A DNA stretch of 64,000 nt from Ophiosphaerella korrae. Its lineage: Eukaryota > Ascomycota > Dothideomycetes > Pleosporales > Phaeosphaeriaceae. A program made the position numbers and the translations under genes. Location of the stretch: assembly GCA_028456385.1 (NCBI GenBank), contig JALNQF010000030.1:186001-250000 (forward strand), given 5' to 3'. The notes under the pieces are model-generated. The model ran no database searches and was not told where the DNA came from. It worked only from the letters and a program-made list of their open reading frames with translations. Positions 22,010-34,094 of this stretch are shown here, piece after piece (within the stretch, counting starts at the first letter, position 1; every line of letters begins with the position of its first letter).

Positions 22010-24062
22010 TTGGGTGGATGCCTGAAGTGGGTGTCTGAAGACGGGATCCTACTCGAATTACAGTGCTCGACCGCTGTGCTGACACTGGTAGGCTCTCGTA
22101 GCAACCACCCTACCAACCCGTCTATGACGTTGGACCCAAGATCCAAGCACACCCCCACCGCTTCTCCGCACTTGGGACGGTGTAGCCAATGCAGCCCGCA
22201 AGCTGGTGGCGGAATCCAGACACCGGCACAGCCACCAATCACCACAGCGTTCCAAGATCGCGAAAAAAAAGCAAACTAAAAACGCCACGATGAAGGGCGT
22301 GGATGCATTGCGCAAAATGCCGCAGGGTAGACAAATGTGTTGGGATCGCCTAGCGCTGATCTGCCGAGCATGACAGCTGCATGAGCATGCACAAAACAAA
22401 AAGGTTCTTGGTCGCGCTCCTTCAGCCGTGGCTGCATGGACCAAATCGCGGCCGAATAGTCAATTCACCGGCGACGACCACGTATCATGTTCGTATGAAT
22501 TTGCAGCGCGTGGCGCCGAATGTGTTGTGTAGCATAGGCTGTTTGGAGCAAAGATCAGCGAGGCAGTTACCGCGTTCAGCTGAACGAGGACCCTGTGGCG
22601 CCATGGTATTTTATTTTTACATGGTTCGGCCTGACTCGAATGATACGGAATTAGCAATGTAATAGCACGGTGGTAGACATGTAACAGTGTAGATTATTGG
22701 AAATGGGCAGGAGGTGGCGGTGCCAGCCGGTGAGTTGAAGTTGGCACCAAGTAGAGTGAGTAGACGGGGGGGTCACTTGTTCGGACGATGGACGATGGGC
22801 GCCGAGGAATGCACAATGCACCCCGCCAGGCTTGCCCACCAAGGCAAGAATTGCAAGCGGCGCAAAGATAAGCAAGAGGATGCAGCGAGTCTGTAGGATC
22901 CTGATGAGCTGCGGTGTGCCGAAGGATGACATGCGGGCCTGGGGGTCTCGGTTGCAGTTGCATGCACGCCCTGGCCAGCCATCACAGCACGCATTTTCAA
23001 CAAGCGGATGAAACAAAACCACTTCACAGCGCACACTGGCTTGCTTCAAAGTGAGGAGCCCCTAATTGCAGCGAGTCGCTTAGGCGGTGCAGGCGATCGA
23101 TGCCACGGCGCCGTCTGTGCAGCCTCGATCGCCGGCAGCCAGGCACGTTTGGCCATGATTGGCCACAGGGCCACAGGCTGGGGAGGGAGAAAACTCCGGC
23201 GAGGATCGCGGCCAGCAATGGTCGGGCGCGTGGCTCAGAATGGGCAGCGGAAGCGGGTGGGCAAGTGCCGGTGGGTGTTTGAGCAGTTGGTGTTGGGGAG
23301 GTTCCAAGTTTTGGGGGTTAGTTGGGGGTGCTATTGTCGATGGAGGCCATGCCATTTCGTCATTGAGGGCCAAGGGTGGAGACCTGCTCGGCGGAGACAA
23401 AGTCGCTATGTAAGGAAGCGCTGCAACGGCGGGCTTGCTGTCGACGACCTATCCTTCACTTCACTCCATCGTGCGACGGTAGAATCAGTCTGTCGGGGAA
23501 GCAGGCCGGCGTGGGATTGGACAAGCGCTCTTCGTGTAAGTCAGCACGCCTTCTTCACCCACGCTGCGCGGGCGCGGCACTACGCTGGATGCACGCAAGC
23601 CTCAGCTGGCTCCAAACCACACACTGACGCTTCTTTGTTTAGAGTAAGCTTTGTCTAGGTAGAAATACCCCGTGTGCCGCCGTGCAGCCGGCGCTTTGCA
23701 TTTCGCTGTCTCTATTCTATTGCCTGTCCATCATTACCATTACCCTTGCCCTTGCCATTGCCAATTATTCCCCACATCAGGCCATTGCCGGAAGCGGTGG
23801 AGGCCTGTGCATTTGGCTCAGTTCGCCCGTCTCCAACACACGACCATCCGTCGCCGGCGCGGCACAAGAGGAAGATTCTGCCCCCTTGGCCGTGGGCAGC
23901 GAAAAAGAGCTGCAAGAAACACATCTCCTTGGCGCCAGGGCGGTGATCCCGGCTTCACTTTGCGAGCGGGACCCATTGGCGACACGCAAACAACACAAAC
24001 ACCCATACACCCATACACCCATACACCCATACACCCACAAACACCCACAAACACAAACGGCC
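22010..24062. other. 2-kb gap without a supported gene
   Basis: Many overlapping open frames occur on both strands (for example 23008-23658 +, 22651-23049 -), but none has a motif or a coherent exon structure. They look like chance frames in GC-rich DNA. The last few hundred bases form the 5' leader of the downstream Ser-rich protein, because its frame stays open back to 23682 without an ATG. Confidence 0.45.
23998..24056 (+). repeat. Octanucleotide tandem repeat in a 5' leader
   Basis: Four copies of an eight-base unit (ACCCATAC) are followed by two variant copies (ACCCACAA). The array ends about seven bases before the ATG at 24063. It is a short microsatellite in the presumed 5' untranslated region. 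Confidence 0.8.
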
Positions 24063-25139
24063 ATGCAAGCTGCAGTCATGGCCCAACCCTCGCCCGCCTT
24101 TGGTCCCACTCCCGTCCGCCGCAAGCCCATCGCGAACCCCGGCGTTGCAGTGCGCCCGCCGTCGACGCAGCAAATGTACTCGGATGCTCAGCTGGGCCAC
24201 TCACGCAGCCGCACCACCAGCTCTGGCGTCTTCCCCCCGCCCATGACGGCCTCGCCCACCACCGCCACCATGGGCTCGCAGTACAATCCCCAGTACCAGG
24301 GCGGCCTGCGCCGCACCCCCACGTCGTCCACCAGCTCCACCACTGGCACGCCCAACCGCTCCAACAGCGGCACCCTCCGCCGGTCGTCGTCGGCCCGGTC
24401 TGGCGGCAGCTCGCCCACGTCGTACGTGGCCATGATGCGCAAGCAAAAGGCGACAGTGTGGTGCGACCGCGCCCAGTACGAAGACCCGCGCATGCTGGCC
24501 GCACAGCGCCAGGCCAAGGCGCGCGCCGTCCAGGAAGTCGCAGGCGGCTCGCACCACCAGCTCCCGCGCAGTGCTTCCGGCGGCTCGGGCGTTGTCGGCG
24601 GCGTGCGCTCCAAGATCGGCCGCCACCACGGCATGCCCAAGGCCTCGCTGTACGCGCCCCAGACCTATGCCGGCTCCGGTGTGCCCATGCGCCTGTCCGC
24701 CTCCGAGGTCGACGAGGGCTCTGACGAAGACACAAACTCGCAGCACGGCTACCACCACCGCTCAGGTTCTGGCCGCAGCTCTCTCGGCTCTGGTCGCCGC
24801 ATCTCCTACGCCAACCACGCCGGCCGCCTCTCCTCCGCCTCGACGCCCCCGCAGTCCTCCTCGCCCGACGACCTCGCTGACCTGGAGGAAGAGCCCACGC
24901 CTGGCCCGCACTTCGACTCGTCTGACGCCTACTTTCAGCACACCAAGACGAACCTGAGCACCGGCAGCGGCAGCAGCGGCGAGCGCAACTTTGGCAATGT
25001 TGGCGGTCTGCCTACTGCGCTGCCCAAGGCCGAGAAGAAGGGCACCGAGGATTTGGTGCGGAGGGGCAGTGTGGACGAGAGGACGACCACAATGAGCAAC
25101 ACGAGGCTATTCATCGCGAATCCGGACTTGAGCGATTGA
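24063..25139 (+). CDS. Ser-rich, mostly disordered conserved fungal protein
   Basis: The frame from the first ATG (24063) gives 358 aa; a second ATG lies at 24078. The protein is rich in Ser, Pro, Gly and Arg. Two islands look conserved: TSYVAMMRKQKATVWCDRAQ followed by YEDPRMLAAQRQAKARAVQE, and the extreme C-terminus SNTRLFIANPDLSD. An acidic block (SEVDEGSDEDTNSQ) lies in the middle. I have a memory of uncharacterised filamentous-fungal proteins with these same two islands, but no name or function. No membrane or catalytic motif is present. Strong GC bias (runs of CGC/CCG) generates long antisense frames, which I regard as shadows. Confidence 0.75.
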   Translation: MQAAVMAQPSPAFGPTPVRRKPIANPGVAVRPPSTQQMYSDAQLGHSRSRTTSSGVFPPPMTASPTTATMGSQYNPQYQGGLRRTPTSSTSSTTGTPNRSNSGTLRRSSSARSGGSSPTSYVAMMRKQKATVWCDRAQYEDPRMLAAQRQAKARAVQEVAGGSHHQLPRSASGGSGVVGGVRSKIGRHHGMPKASLYAPQTYAGSGVPMRLSASEVDEGSDEDTNSQHGYHHRSGSGRSSLGSGRRISYANHAGRLSSASTPPQSSSPDDLADLEEEPTPGPHFDSSDAYFQHTKTNLSTGSGSSGERNFGNVGGLPTALPKAEKKGTEDLVRRGSVDERTTTMSNTRLFIANPDLSD

Positions 25140-25503
25140 AGGGGGGCGGGACATGAAATGGAATGGATATGGGACGGGGGGTTTATATATTGCTATTCTA
25201 CGATACCCAGAAACAATTTCTTTTACCCTCTTTTTGCTCATGCTGGTGCTTGGGCATGGTTTTGTACGATAGGTTTCATGAATTGCATGGTTGATATTTG
25301 ATTTCTGCGTGCATCTTGTTGTGTTGTATCTATCTGGCAGATGAATACACGGTAACTCAGCTGCAAAGCCGTTCGTCGATCTCCCGTGCGGTACCTGCCA
25401 AGGTTTCCGAACCGACTTCTGACCACTTAAATAGGTGCACCCAACTTCAGTGAACATGTCCCCGTAACAAAGTGTTTGGGCAGTTTAACCAACGATTGTG
25501 ACC
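25140..25503. other. Intergenic, no gene seen
   Basis: This gap holds the 3' end of the Ser-rich protein gene and the ERG7 promoter. No gene or clear regulatory site was identified. Confidence 0.4.
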
Positions 25504-27860
25504 ATGTCGCGTGTCAATGGTGACGCGACGAAGCGTGGCGCGATGAAGCGTGGTACGACTGCAAACACTGAAAGCACAAAAAATAGACAGGAGACAACCG
25601 ACCACACACGCTGGAGGCTGAAAAATGAGCGTGGATGTCAGACATGGCACTACCTCAAGTCAGATGAGGAGGTCAAGGCCTGGCCGCAAAGCACAGCCGA
25701 CAAATACTTCCTAGGCTTAGACACGGTTTGTCCAAACTCGCCTCCTTCATAACCACCCTAACACTCCCAGGACCTCCCGCTCCTCCCCCCCGCCAAAACA
25801 CCCCTCCAAGCCGCCGCCAATGGCCTCTCCTTCTTCCAGCACCTCCAGCAGCCGCCGGGCAACTGGGCCTGCGAATATGGCGGCCCCATGTTCCTGCTGC
25901 CCGGTATGGTCATCACCTGGTACGTGACGGAGACGCCTATTCCGCACGACCATGCCATTGAAATCCAGCGCTACCTGTTCTCACGCGCTCATCCTGAGGA
26001 CGGGGGCTGGGGCTTGCACATAGAGGGTGACAGCAGCGTCTTTGGCACCGCGCTCAACTACACCACCTTGCGCCTGCTGGGCGCCGACGCCGAGGACCCA
26101 CGCATGCGCAAGGCGCGAGACACCCTGTGGAAAATGGGCGGCGCGCTGCGGAGCCCGCACTGGGCTAAGTTCTGGCTCAGTGTGTTGGGCGTCTTGGACT
26201 GGGACGTGGTCAATCCTGTGCCGCCTGAGCTGTGGCTGTTGCCAGATTGGGTGCCCATTGCCCCGTGGCGGTGGTGGATTCACATGCGGCAGGTCATGCT
26301 GCCCATGTCCTATCTGTATTCCAAGAGGTGGTCGTATCCGCTCGACGACTTGACTCGCTCGTTGCGCGAGGAATTGCTTGTGCAGCCGTTTGACTCGATT
26401 ACGTTTTCGAAACATCGGAATGATATTGCACCCATGGACGACTACCATCCCAAGACGTGGTTCCTAAAACTCTTATTTTGGGTTGCTGCCACTATCTGGA
26501 TGCCGTTTCTTCGCTGGCCGGGGTTGGTGAAGAGGGCTGAGGACCATGTTTGGTGGCTTATTGAAGCTGAGGATGAGAATACGGATTATGCAAATCTTGG
26601 GCCTGTCAATGCAGTGATGAATACGGTGTGTACATATGTCAAGGGGGGTCCGGATTATCCGCCTTTCCGCGAACACATCAAGGCCCTCCCTGAGTTTCTC
26701 TGGATGAAAGATGAGGGCATGCTTATGAATGGTACAAACGGTGTGCAAGTATGGGACACGGAGTTCGTCATCATGGCCGTCGATGCCTGCGGCTTCTCCA
26801 CTGACCCCCGCTGGAAACCAATGCTCACCAAGGCGCTCGAATTCCTCGAAGATCAACAAATTCTCGAGGAATGCCGCGACCAGCACCTCTGCTACCGCCA
26901 GCAACGTAAAGGTGCTTGGCCGTTTAGCACCCGCAAGCAAGGCTACACTGTCAGTGACTGCACATCCGAAGGCCTCAAATGCGCCCTCATCCTTCAAAAC
27001 AAGCACAAATACCCCACCCTCATCTCTGACCGCCGCCTCAAAGATGCAATCGACGTCCTCCTCACCATGCAAAACCCCTCAGGCGGCTGTGCCTCCTACG
27101 AACCCACGCGCGGCTCCCACCTTCTCGAGCACCTCAATGCAGCCGAAGTCTTCGGCCGCATCATGATCGAATACGACTACCCCGAATGCACAACCGCCGT
27201 CATCACCGCCCTCCACATGTTCGCCCAATACTACCCCACCTACCGCGCCGCCGAAATCTCCGCCTTCAAGGCCCGCGCCCTCGACTACATCCGCGCCGCC
27301 CAGCACCCGAATGGTTCCTGGTACGGCTCCTGGGGCATCTGCTTCACGTACGCCGGCATGTTTGCCCTCGAGTCGCTCGCCTGCGCCGGCGAAGTCTACG
27401 CTACGTCCGAGCGCGTGCGGCGCGCTTGCGCTTTTTTTGTCGACCGCCAGATGGACGATGGCGGTTGGGGCGAAACGTACAAGTCGTGTGAGGACGCCGA
27501 GTGGCGCCCACATGAGCGTAGCCAGGTCGTGCAGACGGCGTGGGTTATCATCGCGCTGTTGGAAGCGCGCTTTGGTGACACGCCCGAGCAGAAGACTGTG
27601 TTAGATCGCGCGGTCAAGTTGATTGTCGGCAGGCAGCAGCCGAATGGCGAGTGGCTGCAGGAAGCGATTGAGGGTGTGTTTAATAAGAGTTGGTAAGTCG
27701 TGCCTTTCTTTTCGTTCTGTCTTGTTCTACATGCTTTTGGGAGATGATCGATGAGGCTAATGGCGACAGTATGATTTCATACCCGAACTACAAGTTCATT
27801 TTCCCGGTTAAGGCACTGGGCATGTATGCCGCGAGGTTTAGCGATAAGGAGTTCGATTAG
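25504..27860 (+). CDS. Lanosterol synthase (oxidosqualene cyclase)
   Basis: Exons 25504-25725, 25771-27692 and 27770-27860 give 744 aa in exact frame. The enzyme cyclises 2,3-oxidosqualene to lanosterol, the first cyclic step of ergosterol synthesis, at the ER membrane and lipid droplets. Repeated QW motifs are visible (for example [12 protein letters not shown] and [11 protein letters not shown]), together with [12 protein letters not shown] near the N-terminus and [20 protein letters not shown] at the end. The catalytic acid motif reads VSDCTSEG (about residue 467), where many enzymes have DCTAE; Ser at this place also occurs in fungal cyclases as I recall. Intact length and absence of neighbouring P450 or acyltransferase genes favour the housekeeping ERG7 over a secondary-metabolite cyclase, although the Ser leaves some doubt. 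Confidence 0.93.
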
Positions 27861-29493
27861 GGAATAATGATTGGGATTGTTAGGATGCACGGAGGATGTA
27901 ATGTAGTGTTACTAAGGAGGATCATTCGCTCACGGTGGAACGCATACTAATTAATAGAAGATATGACCAATCGTGCATCACATTCGCGCTATGCACGCAT
28001 CCTTAACTTCCTGATACGAGGTTTTGACGAAGAGATACTGACGCGCTGCATGTGCTACTACGCATCGATATCATGGTAACCTCGTCCCTTCACTGCGGAG
28101 ACATCCCTGGAATACCACCAGGCCTACCCCCGTCAAGAAACCGACTTCCCCGCCAAACCCAGCGCTCTTGCGAACCGCACACCAAACTCTTCCTCGCCTG
28201 CACCACAACGGTATCGCTCGGCTTTGCTCCTGCCCAGCCCGTCGCAGCTCGGGGTACTATTTGTAGTCTGGGTTCAGGGGGTCGAAGCGCGTGTGGGTGG
28301 GTGGGGAGAGGGTGAAGGGATACAGCTGGGACTAGGTAGGTATGATTTTGGGGGTCGGGGGAACGTGGAAAAGAGCTGGTTTGTATAGGTCATAGCTATA
28401 GTAATTAGGGGTGCGTGGTTTTCTTCTAGGCCGAGTGGGTGGTGCATGGTGGTGGCTAGTGGAGTTTACCCTGTGCCAATTATTCTTCTAAGCTGGATGA
28501 ACAGTAGAGGTTAGGCAACAATACTGTGTCTATGCGCGTGTTCGCGTGATACATGCTAAACACCAAACTCAAGTCTAACCTACCTCTCTGTAATATATAC
28601 GCTCTACCCTACTGCGCTGTTAAGTTGTACGCTTAAAAAGGTGCGCAAAGTTTGTATGTTACCTACTAAACTATAGGAATCTGAGTTTATTCCCCGGCAT
28701 ATCGAGCGGATCTGTATCTATTAGCCGATGGGCTGACTCTTACGAGGCTGTGTAGATCTACTTATCCTTGTGCTATGACAAAAAGGGCTTTGTATCCAAG
28801 CGTCAGCTTACCGTAAGATGGCTATCCAACGTGGCCTTGCCAAGTGCTAATCAAGACCTCCTACCCAGGCAGGTTTAGTCAATCAGGTCCCGGTGGCTAA
28901 GTAGCACATATTACATCGCCTTGTCTTACATATGTGGTGTGAGGTAGCGCGAAATATATGTGGGCGTACGATTCATGTAGGCGGAGCATTTCGCAGTAGT
29001 AGGGCCTAAGCATCTGGGCAGTCTTACCCTACGTCATCTTTAGCCCTATGTCGTTAGCCACAATTTATAACTATTGAGCTTCTCTATCTTTTCGCACGTT
29101 TGTAGTAAGAGCAGACTTCGACCTGCATAAGTAAGACGTGAAGCGTATCAATCAACACTAGTCCTAAGACGAACCGTTTAGGTTATGACGTTGTTGCACG
29201 TACAACGTGTGACACACCCCTCCTAGGGGTATATGGATCGTATACCCGCTACCCAGCACAATATCCAAGCACTTTATTACTCTGGTAGGAGGGTTTTGCA
29301 CATAAATTCGTTAGCTATGCGGCCTATGTGCTAACACTTCACTAGTTCCGCGGCCGAATGAGAACGACCATGAACTTGAGGAACTGATTCTACGTGACAG
29401 GACCCCCCAATCAACACGTAAGGTCACTTGCTCGAATATCTCACATCTTAAGGCTAATCATTATATAAGGCCACAATGTAGAACAAGATCGTA
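27861..29493. other. 1.6-kb gap, possibly decayed repeat
   Basis: No gene is supported. The part from about 28560 to 29460 has frequent stops in all frames and many TA dinucleotides, as in mutated (RIP-affected) transposon remnants, but no transposon protein or terminal repeats could be recognised. Confidence 0.35.
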
Positions 29494-29510
29494 ATGAATC
29501 ATCCCCAGCA

Positions 29511-32500
29511 TTGAACACGCCCTCACAGTCACTAAAATCTTCCTCTTTGAACAACGAGCACCCCAAATGGATTCCCACCACCTTGACGCGAGTCTACCTT
29601 CTCTCTTTAGCCGCTACGTCGTTAGTCTTGGGAATATGCTGCTTTATTCTGGTAGCGTATTCACGCATGCACAATGGTCTTTCCAACGCAGGCTCCAGCG
29701 GCAGATTCAAATTCAATCAGAAATTCCTTCCGACTTTTGTAGCCGTTCTTTACACTTTACTTTGGACTCCGCTCGTCGTGGATGTCATCAGGACCGAACC
29801 TTGGGCATTATTATCACTTCCTGCTGGATCCAAAGCTCAAGACTCTCTTCTGCGGGGCGACAAATTGTGGTGGAATCACCTGGCCGACGCGGTGCGAAAT
29901 AGAAAACGCCCTGGCGGTGTTAGATGGGCGCCTTTGATCACTGTTATTGCAAGCCTAGTTTCATCAGTTGTGATTAACCCATTGTCAGCTGGCCTGTTTG
30001 ACGCCTTGAACCTTGTGGTGACCAAGGAACGACAGTTCTCGGGAATTACTCCATCAGAATCAAATTCCCAAGCTCTGCGAATTGGCGACATCACCTATCT
30101 TCGCGCAGTGACCAACCTTCTTTTCAACGTCTCGACATCCGCTTGGAACACGGACAAGTACACTGTGGCTCCATTCTGGCCATCAGACGTAATGGAGGCC
30201 CCAATGACCGCCTCTTTGGCTCAATCATCTCAGCTCTGGAGAGGAAATAGCGACGTACTGAGGGCTGAAGTAAAGTGTCGACCTTTTCAGTCCGTTCGTA
30301 ATTCGACTGAGCCTTATGGCGGCACCGTATGGACTGGCCTACCTTACCTTGAAACGGATGATGGCTGTGCTGTAATTTTTGCAAACCCTAATGCTCAATG
30401 CGGGAGTGGTGTCTGGGGGGAAATAACCGTAAGAACCTCGTTGAACAAACCATATATTTTGGCTTAACTCAATCTAGAACACTACGTCCCAGTCAGCTTT
30501 TGCGAAATGCTCTTCTTTAGGATACCGAGAGTACTTTCTGTTTTGTTCGAGGAACCGCACCTCGACAGGACTATCGCATCGCGAATCGTATTATTCTGGA
30601 CAGGTTTGCAGCACATCATATTTGACAGCTAATATTCCTGTGGATGTTTCGACAACCTCTACAGGATCCACTGTTTCATTTGAGGAGGCTTTCTTAATCA
30701 AAGCAGAGCAGCCGATAGGGAGTAATTATCTCAATATTAGCGAATTCGAAACCCAATTCATCCGTCAAACTGGATCTAATCACCTACGGCCCACCCGCGG
30801 AATCGGACACAACCTGGACAATTCGAACGAAAACTCTAATTTTGAAGGGCCGTCACTCATACTGGCCACTATTAGCAACTACAGCGTCGATGGCTTGATG
30901 CAGACAGATCCAACAAAAATCGCACAACAGGCCGCAATCATCAAGCAGCGGTTCCTTGGTGAGGTATTCCTGTCTAGCTTCAGCAATTTGGCAAAGGCGA
31001 ATAAAACAAGGAACTTCCAAGCCTCACTAACTGAACCAAAATTTCGATTATTTGTAGACTTCGGGATAGGCCTCACCATTGGTTTACTCTTCATCCTACT
31101 TGCTGGCGCTGCAGCAGGTTTAGCCTTTCTCGTCCCGTTGAGCAAACGACCACTGCAACTACTCAAAGATCCTAGTAAAGCCTCTACGGCTGCTCTTTTG
31201 TTGGACGGTACGGAGACATCTGCTGCCTCTTTTGAAGGCTTGGATAAAGCTTACCCGGCCAGGGTGAAGACTTCGCTTCAGAATCAAACATTTTTGATGC
31301 GGAGTGGGAAGTTGATGCGAGTCGATGACGATTCAATCACATCTGTGTCAAAAAACAAATCTCAGAGCCATGCCGGAGCCAAGAATGGCTGGTTTAGGCG
31401 CCGTAAAGTGATACCTAAAAAGCCTGATGAAGATTGGCACCCATTTACGCTCCGGCGGCGATCTGGGTCACTCCTTGTGCTACTACTACTGTGTGTTATG
31501 GCGGCACTCGTTGCCGTTTATGCCGTTTCTCAGAAACAACCGCTTTATCAATCTGCCTTCGTCTACCAATCTGATGTCAAACTTGGAAACCTAGATATCA
31601 CCACCCTAGCACCATACAGTATAATTCCGACTCTTGTCGCGGTCGCAATCAAACTATGGTGGGCAAGCATCGACAACGCGTACAGACGATTAGCACCGTT
31701 TCTAGCTATGGCACAGTCCCCCGCACCAAAGGCTTCTGGGGGAGCGACTTTGTCCTACATCTCTACTCCAATCCTTTGGATCACGCTCTTAGCCTTACAG
31801 AAACGCTACTGGCTGCTCACTCTCGTAACTTTCGGCAGCTTGATGTCCGAAGTCCTGCAGATTTCGATGTCTGCTCTTTGCAACCGCGAACCTGGATTAT
31901 TGGAATACGACATCAATCTAGTGAATCAATTCGAACTCCGCTCGGTTCCTCATGTATCTGAAGACTTCCAACCCCTGATCCGCACTGGAGCGAGCATTGC
32001 CTACCCTAGAATTGCACAGAACCTGTATGGCGGAAAGCTTTATCAGACATCTTGGGTGTACGGTAGTCTCGCTGAGTTGGCATTCGGTGCTTTTCCTCCT
32101 GCATGGAGCAAAGATGGCTGGAATTTTCCCCCAGTCGATCTCAGCGGTGTTTCAAAGACTCTTCCGAATATACCAACCGTTGATGCGGCAGAGAAAGCAA
32201 ACTCAGACTTAACGTCATCGTTAAATGTCACCTATGATAGCTTAGGTATCAGAGGGCGTGTCGAATGCGTTCAAATCCACGATTGGTCGCGGTTGATTCT
32301 CGAGGTCAATAACCTTTCCGGCATCCCACTTTACAATTCCAGCAGCAATGCAGCTAGGCCAAACATCAGCTTTGGCTTCGAGCTTTCGCCTGAGGTAAGA
32401 ATCGTAAATTTCACAAAGTTCGACAAATCTCGACCGTCAACAGTGGCGGTTGGCGAATGGCTGCATTTCAACTATAGCTCGTCGCCCGATCGAGGAGACC

Positions 32501-34094
32501 CGCTGTATGTGCCCACTAATTCTCGGAACTTTACTGTGCTTTGGGTTAATGCGAGCTATCCTTATCTGTACCAGAGAAAAACAACTGATGTTTCGAATTA
32601 TGTCTTTGATCAACCGCCCCGCTTGATCTTCGCGGAAAAGCCACAAATCCAAGCGCTAAACTGTGAACCAATTTTTGAATCAGCGGGGGCTCGTATCACT
32701 GTGAATGCTCGTACTAAGGGGATACAGCAATATTCTCTCTTAGGGCCTGTGGGACCGGCAGCTGATGCGTGGACTGGTACGTTCAAGAGACATTTTAGCA
32801 ATGAGACAGCGTACCGAGAAAGCCCACAATCTGGTGACACTAATGCAGTAAAGGCTTTCAACACTACCGCTAGGTAAGAATCTTTCAGTGGTTAAACAAA
32901 TATTGTGAACTGACAAGGACAGCTGGGGCTATCTTTTCCAACTTGCCCTGCTACAGGCTTGCAATGTCCAAGGCTTCGTGACCGCAACAGGCGATTATCT
33001 GGGCAGCGGTGTTCCCGCGGACACACCATTTAGTTTTATTGAGTCAGATTTATACTCCGACCCGTACAGCTACGCTTCTCTGGCACTCGTCCACTACGAC
33101 CGTACCGCCCTCCTCAACGCCACCACACTGACTACTGTCACTCAGCGCATCTTCTCGACCTTCTTTCAATGGTTTGTCTCTTCGGAAAGCGGCTACACGG
33201 GTGACTATTGGGCGTACCAACCACTCAACGCCAGCTTGCCACTGGGCTTAGACTTCGGCGCCACTGAGAGCTATATCATAAAGATAGAAACTTTCTCAAG
33301 AGTTGAGACAATTTGCGACTCAAGCATGAGCAAGTATACAAGGGTAGAAACAGATGATGGCGTTCACAAAACAAAAACATTCTCAGTAGCAAAGTGTGCA
33401 AAACCGACACTGACATCATATTCGGTATGGACAAAGACAGAATCTTACTGGACTATTATGAATACTAGGGCTACTTCGAGTCGTAGCTCTCTTCCTACTC
33501 TTAGTCAGATTGGTGAGTCTGGTGCAAAAATTTGTGCTTAGTACATTATTGACAAGCTACATAGCGACAACAAGCCCTAAAACCACAACAGCCGCTAGAC
33601 TCCATAAACGAGAAACAGCGCCAGCAGAACCAAGATCTATAAAAGCAAAAGTCTCCATACGCACTGAAATACTTGTGATATCCCCTGTAGCAATGTTCTT
33701 GAGAGTTAGCATTATCGTCTTTCTACTCGTATCCACATTTATTATCTACCTCATTCAAAACAATCAAATCCATCTACTTCCCCGCGACTTCGATTCGCCA
33801 GCAAGTCTTCTAGCGTCTGTATATGCTAGCGAGAAGCTGAAGGCTTGGTCAGTACGACAGTATGAGAGACAAAAGTTGGCAGAGCAAGAAGATCAGTCGG
33901 GAAGGAAGGGATTTATTCAGGAGGATGACGATACCGCAGTAGGGATGGGGTACTTCACTAGTGTGGATGGGAAAGAGCATTGGGGCATTGAGGTTGCAGA
34001 GGACTATCCGCTGCTTTTGGATAAGCCAACACCTGAGAATAATGCTGTAACTGGTGATCAGAGTATCGAGTCAACAAGTAGTCTCGGGGATTGA
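29511..34094 (+). CDS. Large DUF3433 integral membrane protein
   Basis: Four exons (29511-30428, 30478-32873, 32923-33512, 33565-34094) with introns of 49, 49 and 52 nt give about 1,477 aa in frame. It has the two-copy layout of fungal DUF3433 proteins. One copy starts with LTRVYLLSLAATSLVLGICC and LWTPLVVDVIRTEPWALLSL, the other with WHPFTLRRRSGSLLVLLL and WWASIDNAYRRLAPF. Large extracellular-type segments rich in Asn glycosylation sites (for example NVTYDSLGIRGR) follow each. A last membrane helix (VSIIVFLLVSTFIIYLI) precedes FLPRD-like LLPRDFDSPASLL and an acidic cytosolic tail. The function is unknown. No ATG opens the first exon frame. The ATG at 29494 is out of frame by one base, after a CCCC run, so either a base is missing or initiation is elsewhere. 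Confidence 0.82.

Noticed and set aside
23008..23658. 216-aa frame and overlapping frames at 22-24 kb
   Set aside because: They overlap on both strands in GC-rich DNA, lack motifs and have no conserved architecture.
24076..24758. Long antisense frames opposite the Ser-rich protein
   Set aside because: They are shadows caused by strong GC codon bias and have Arg/Ala/Trp-rich, non-protein-like composition.
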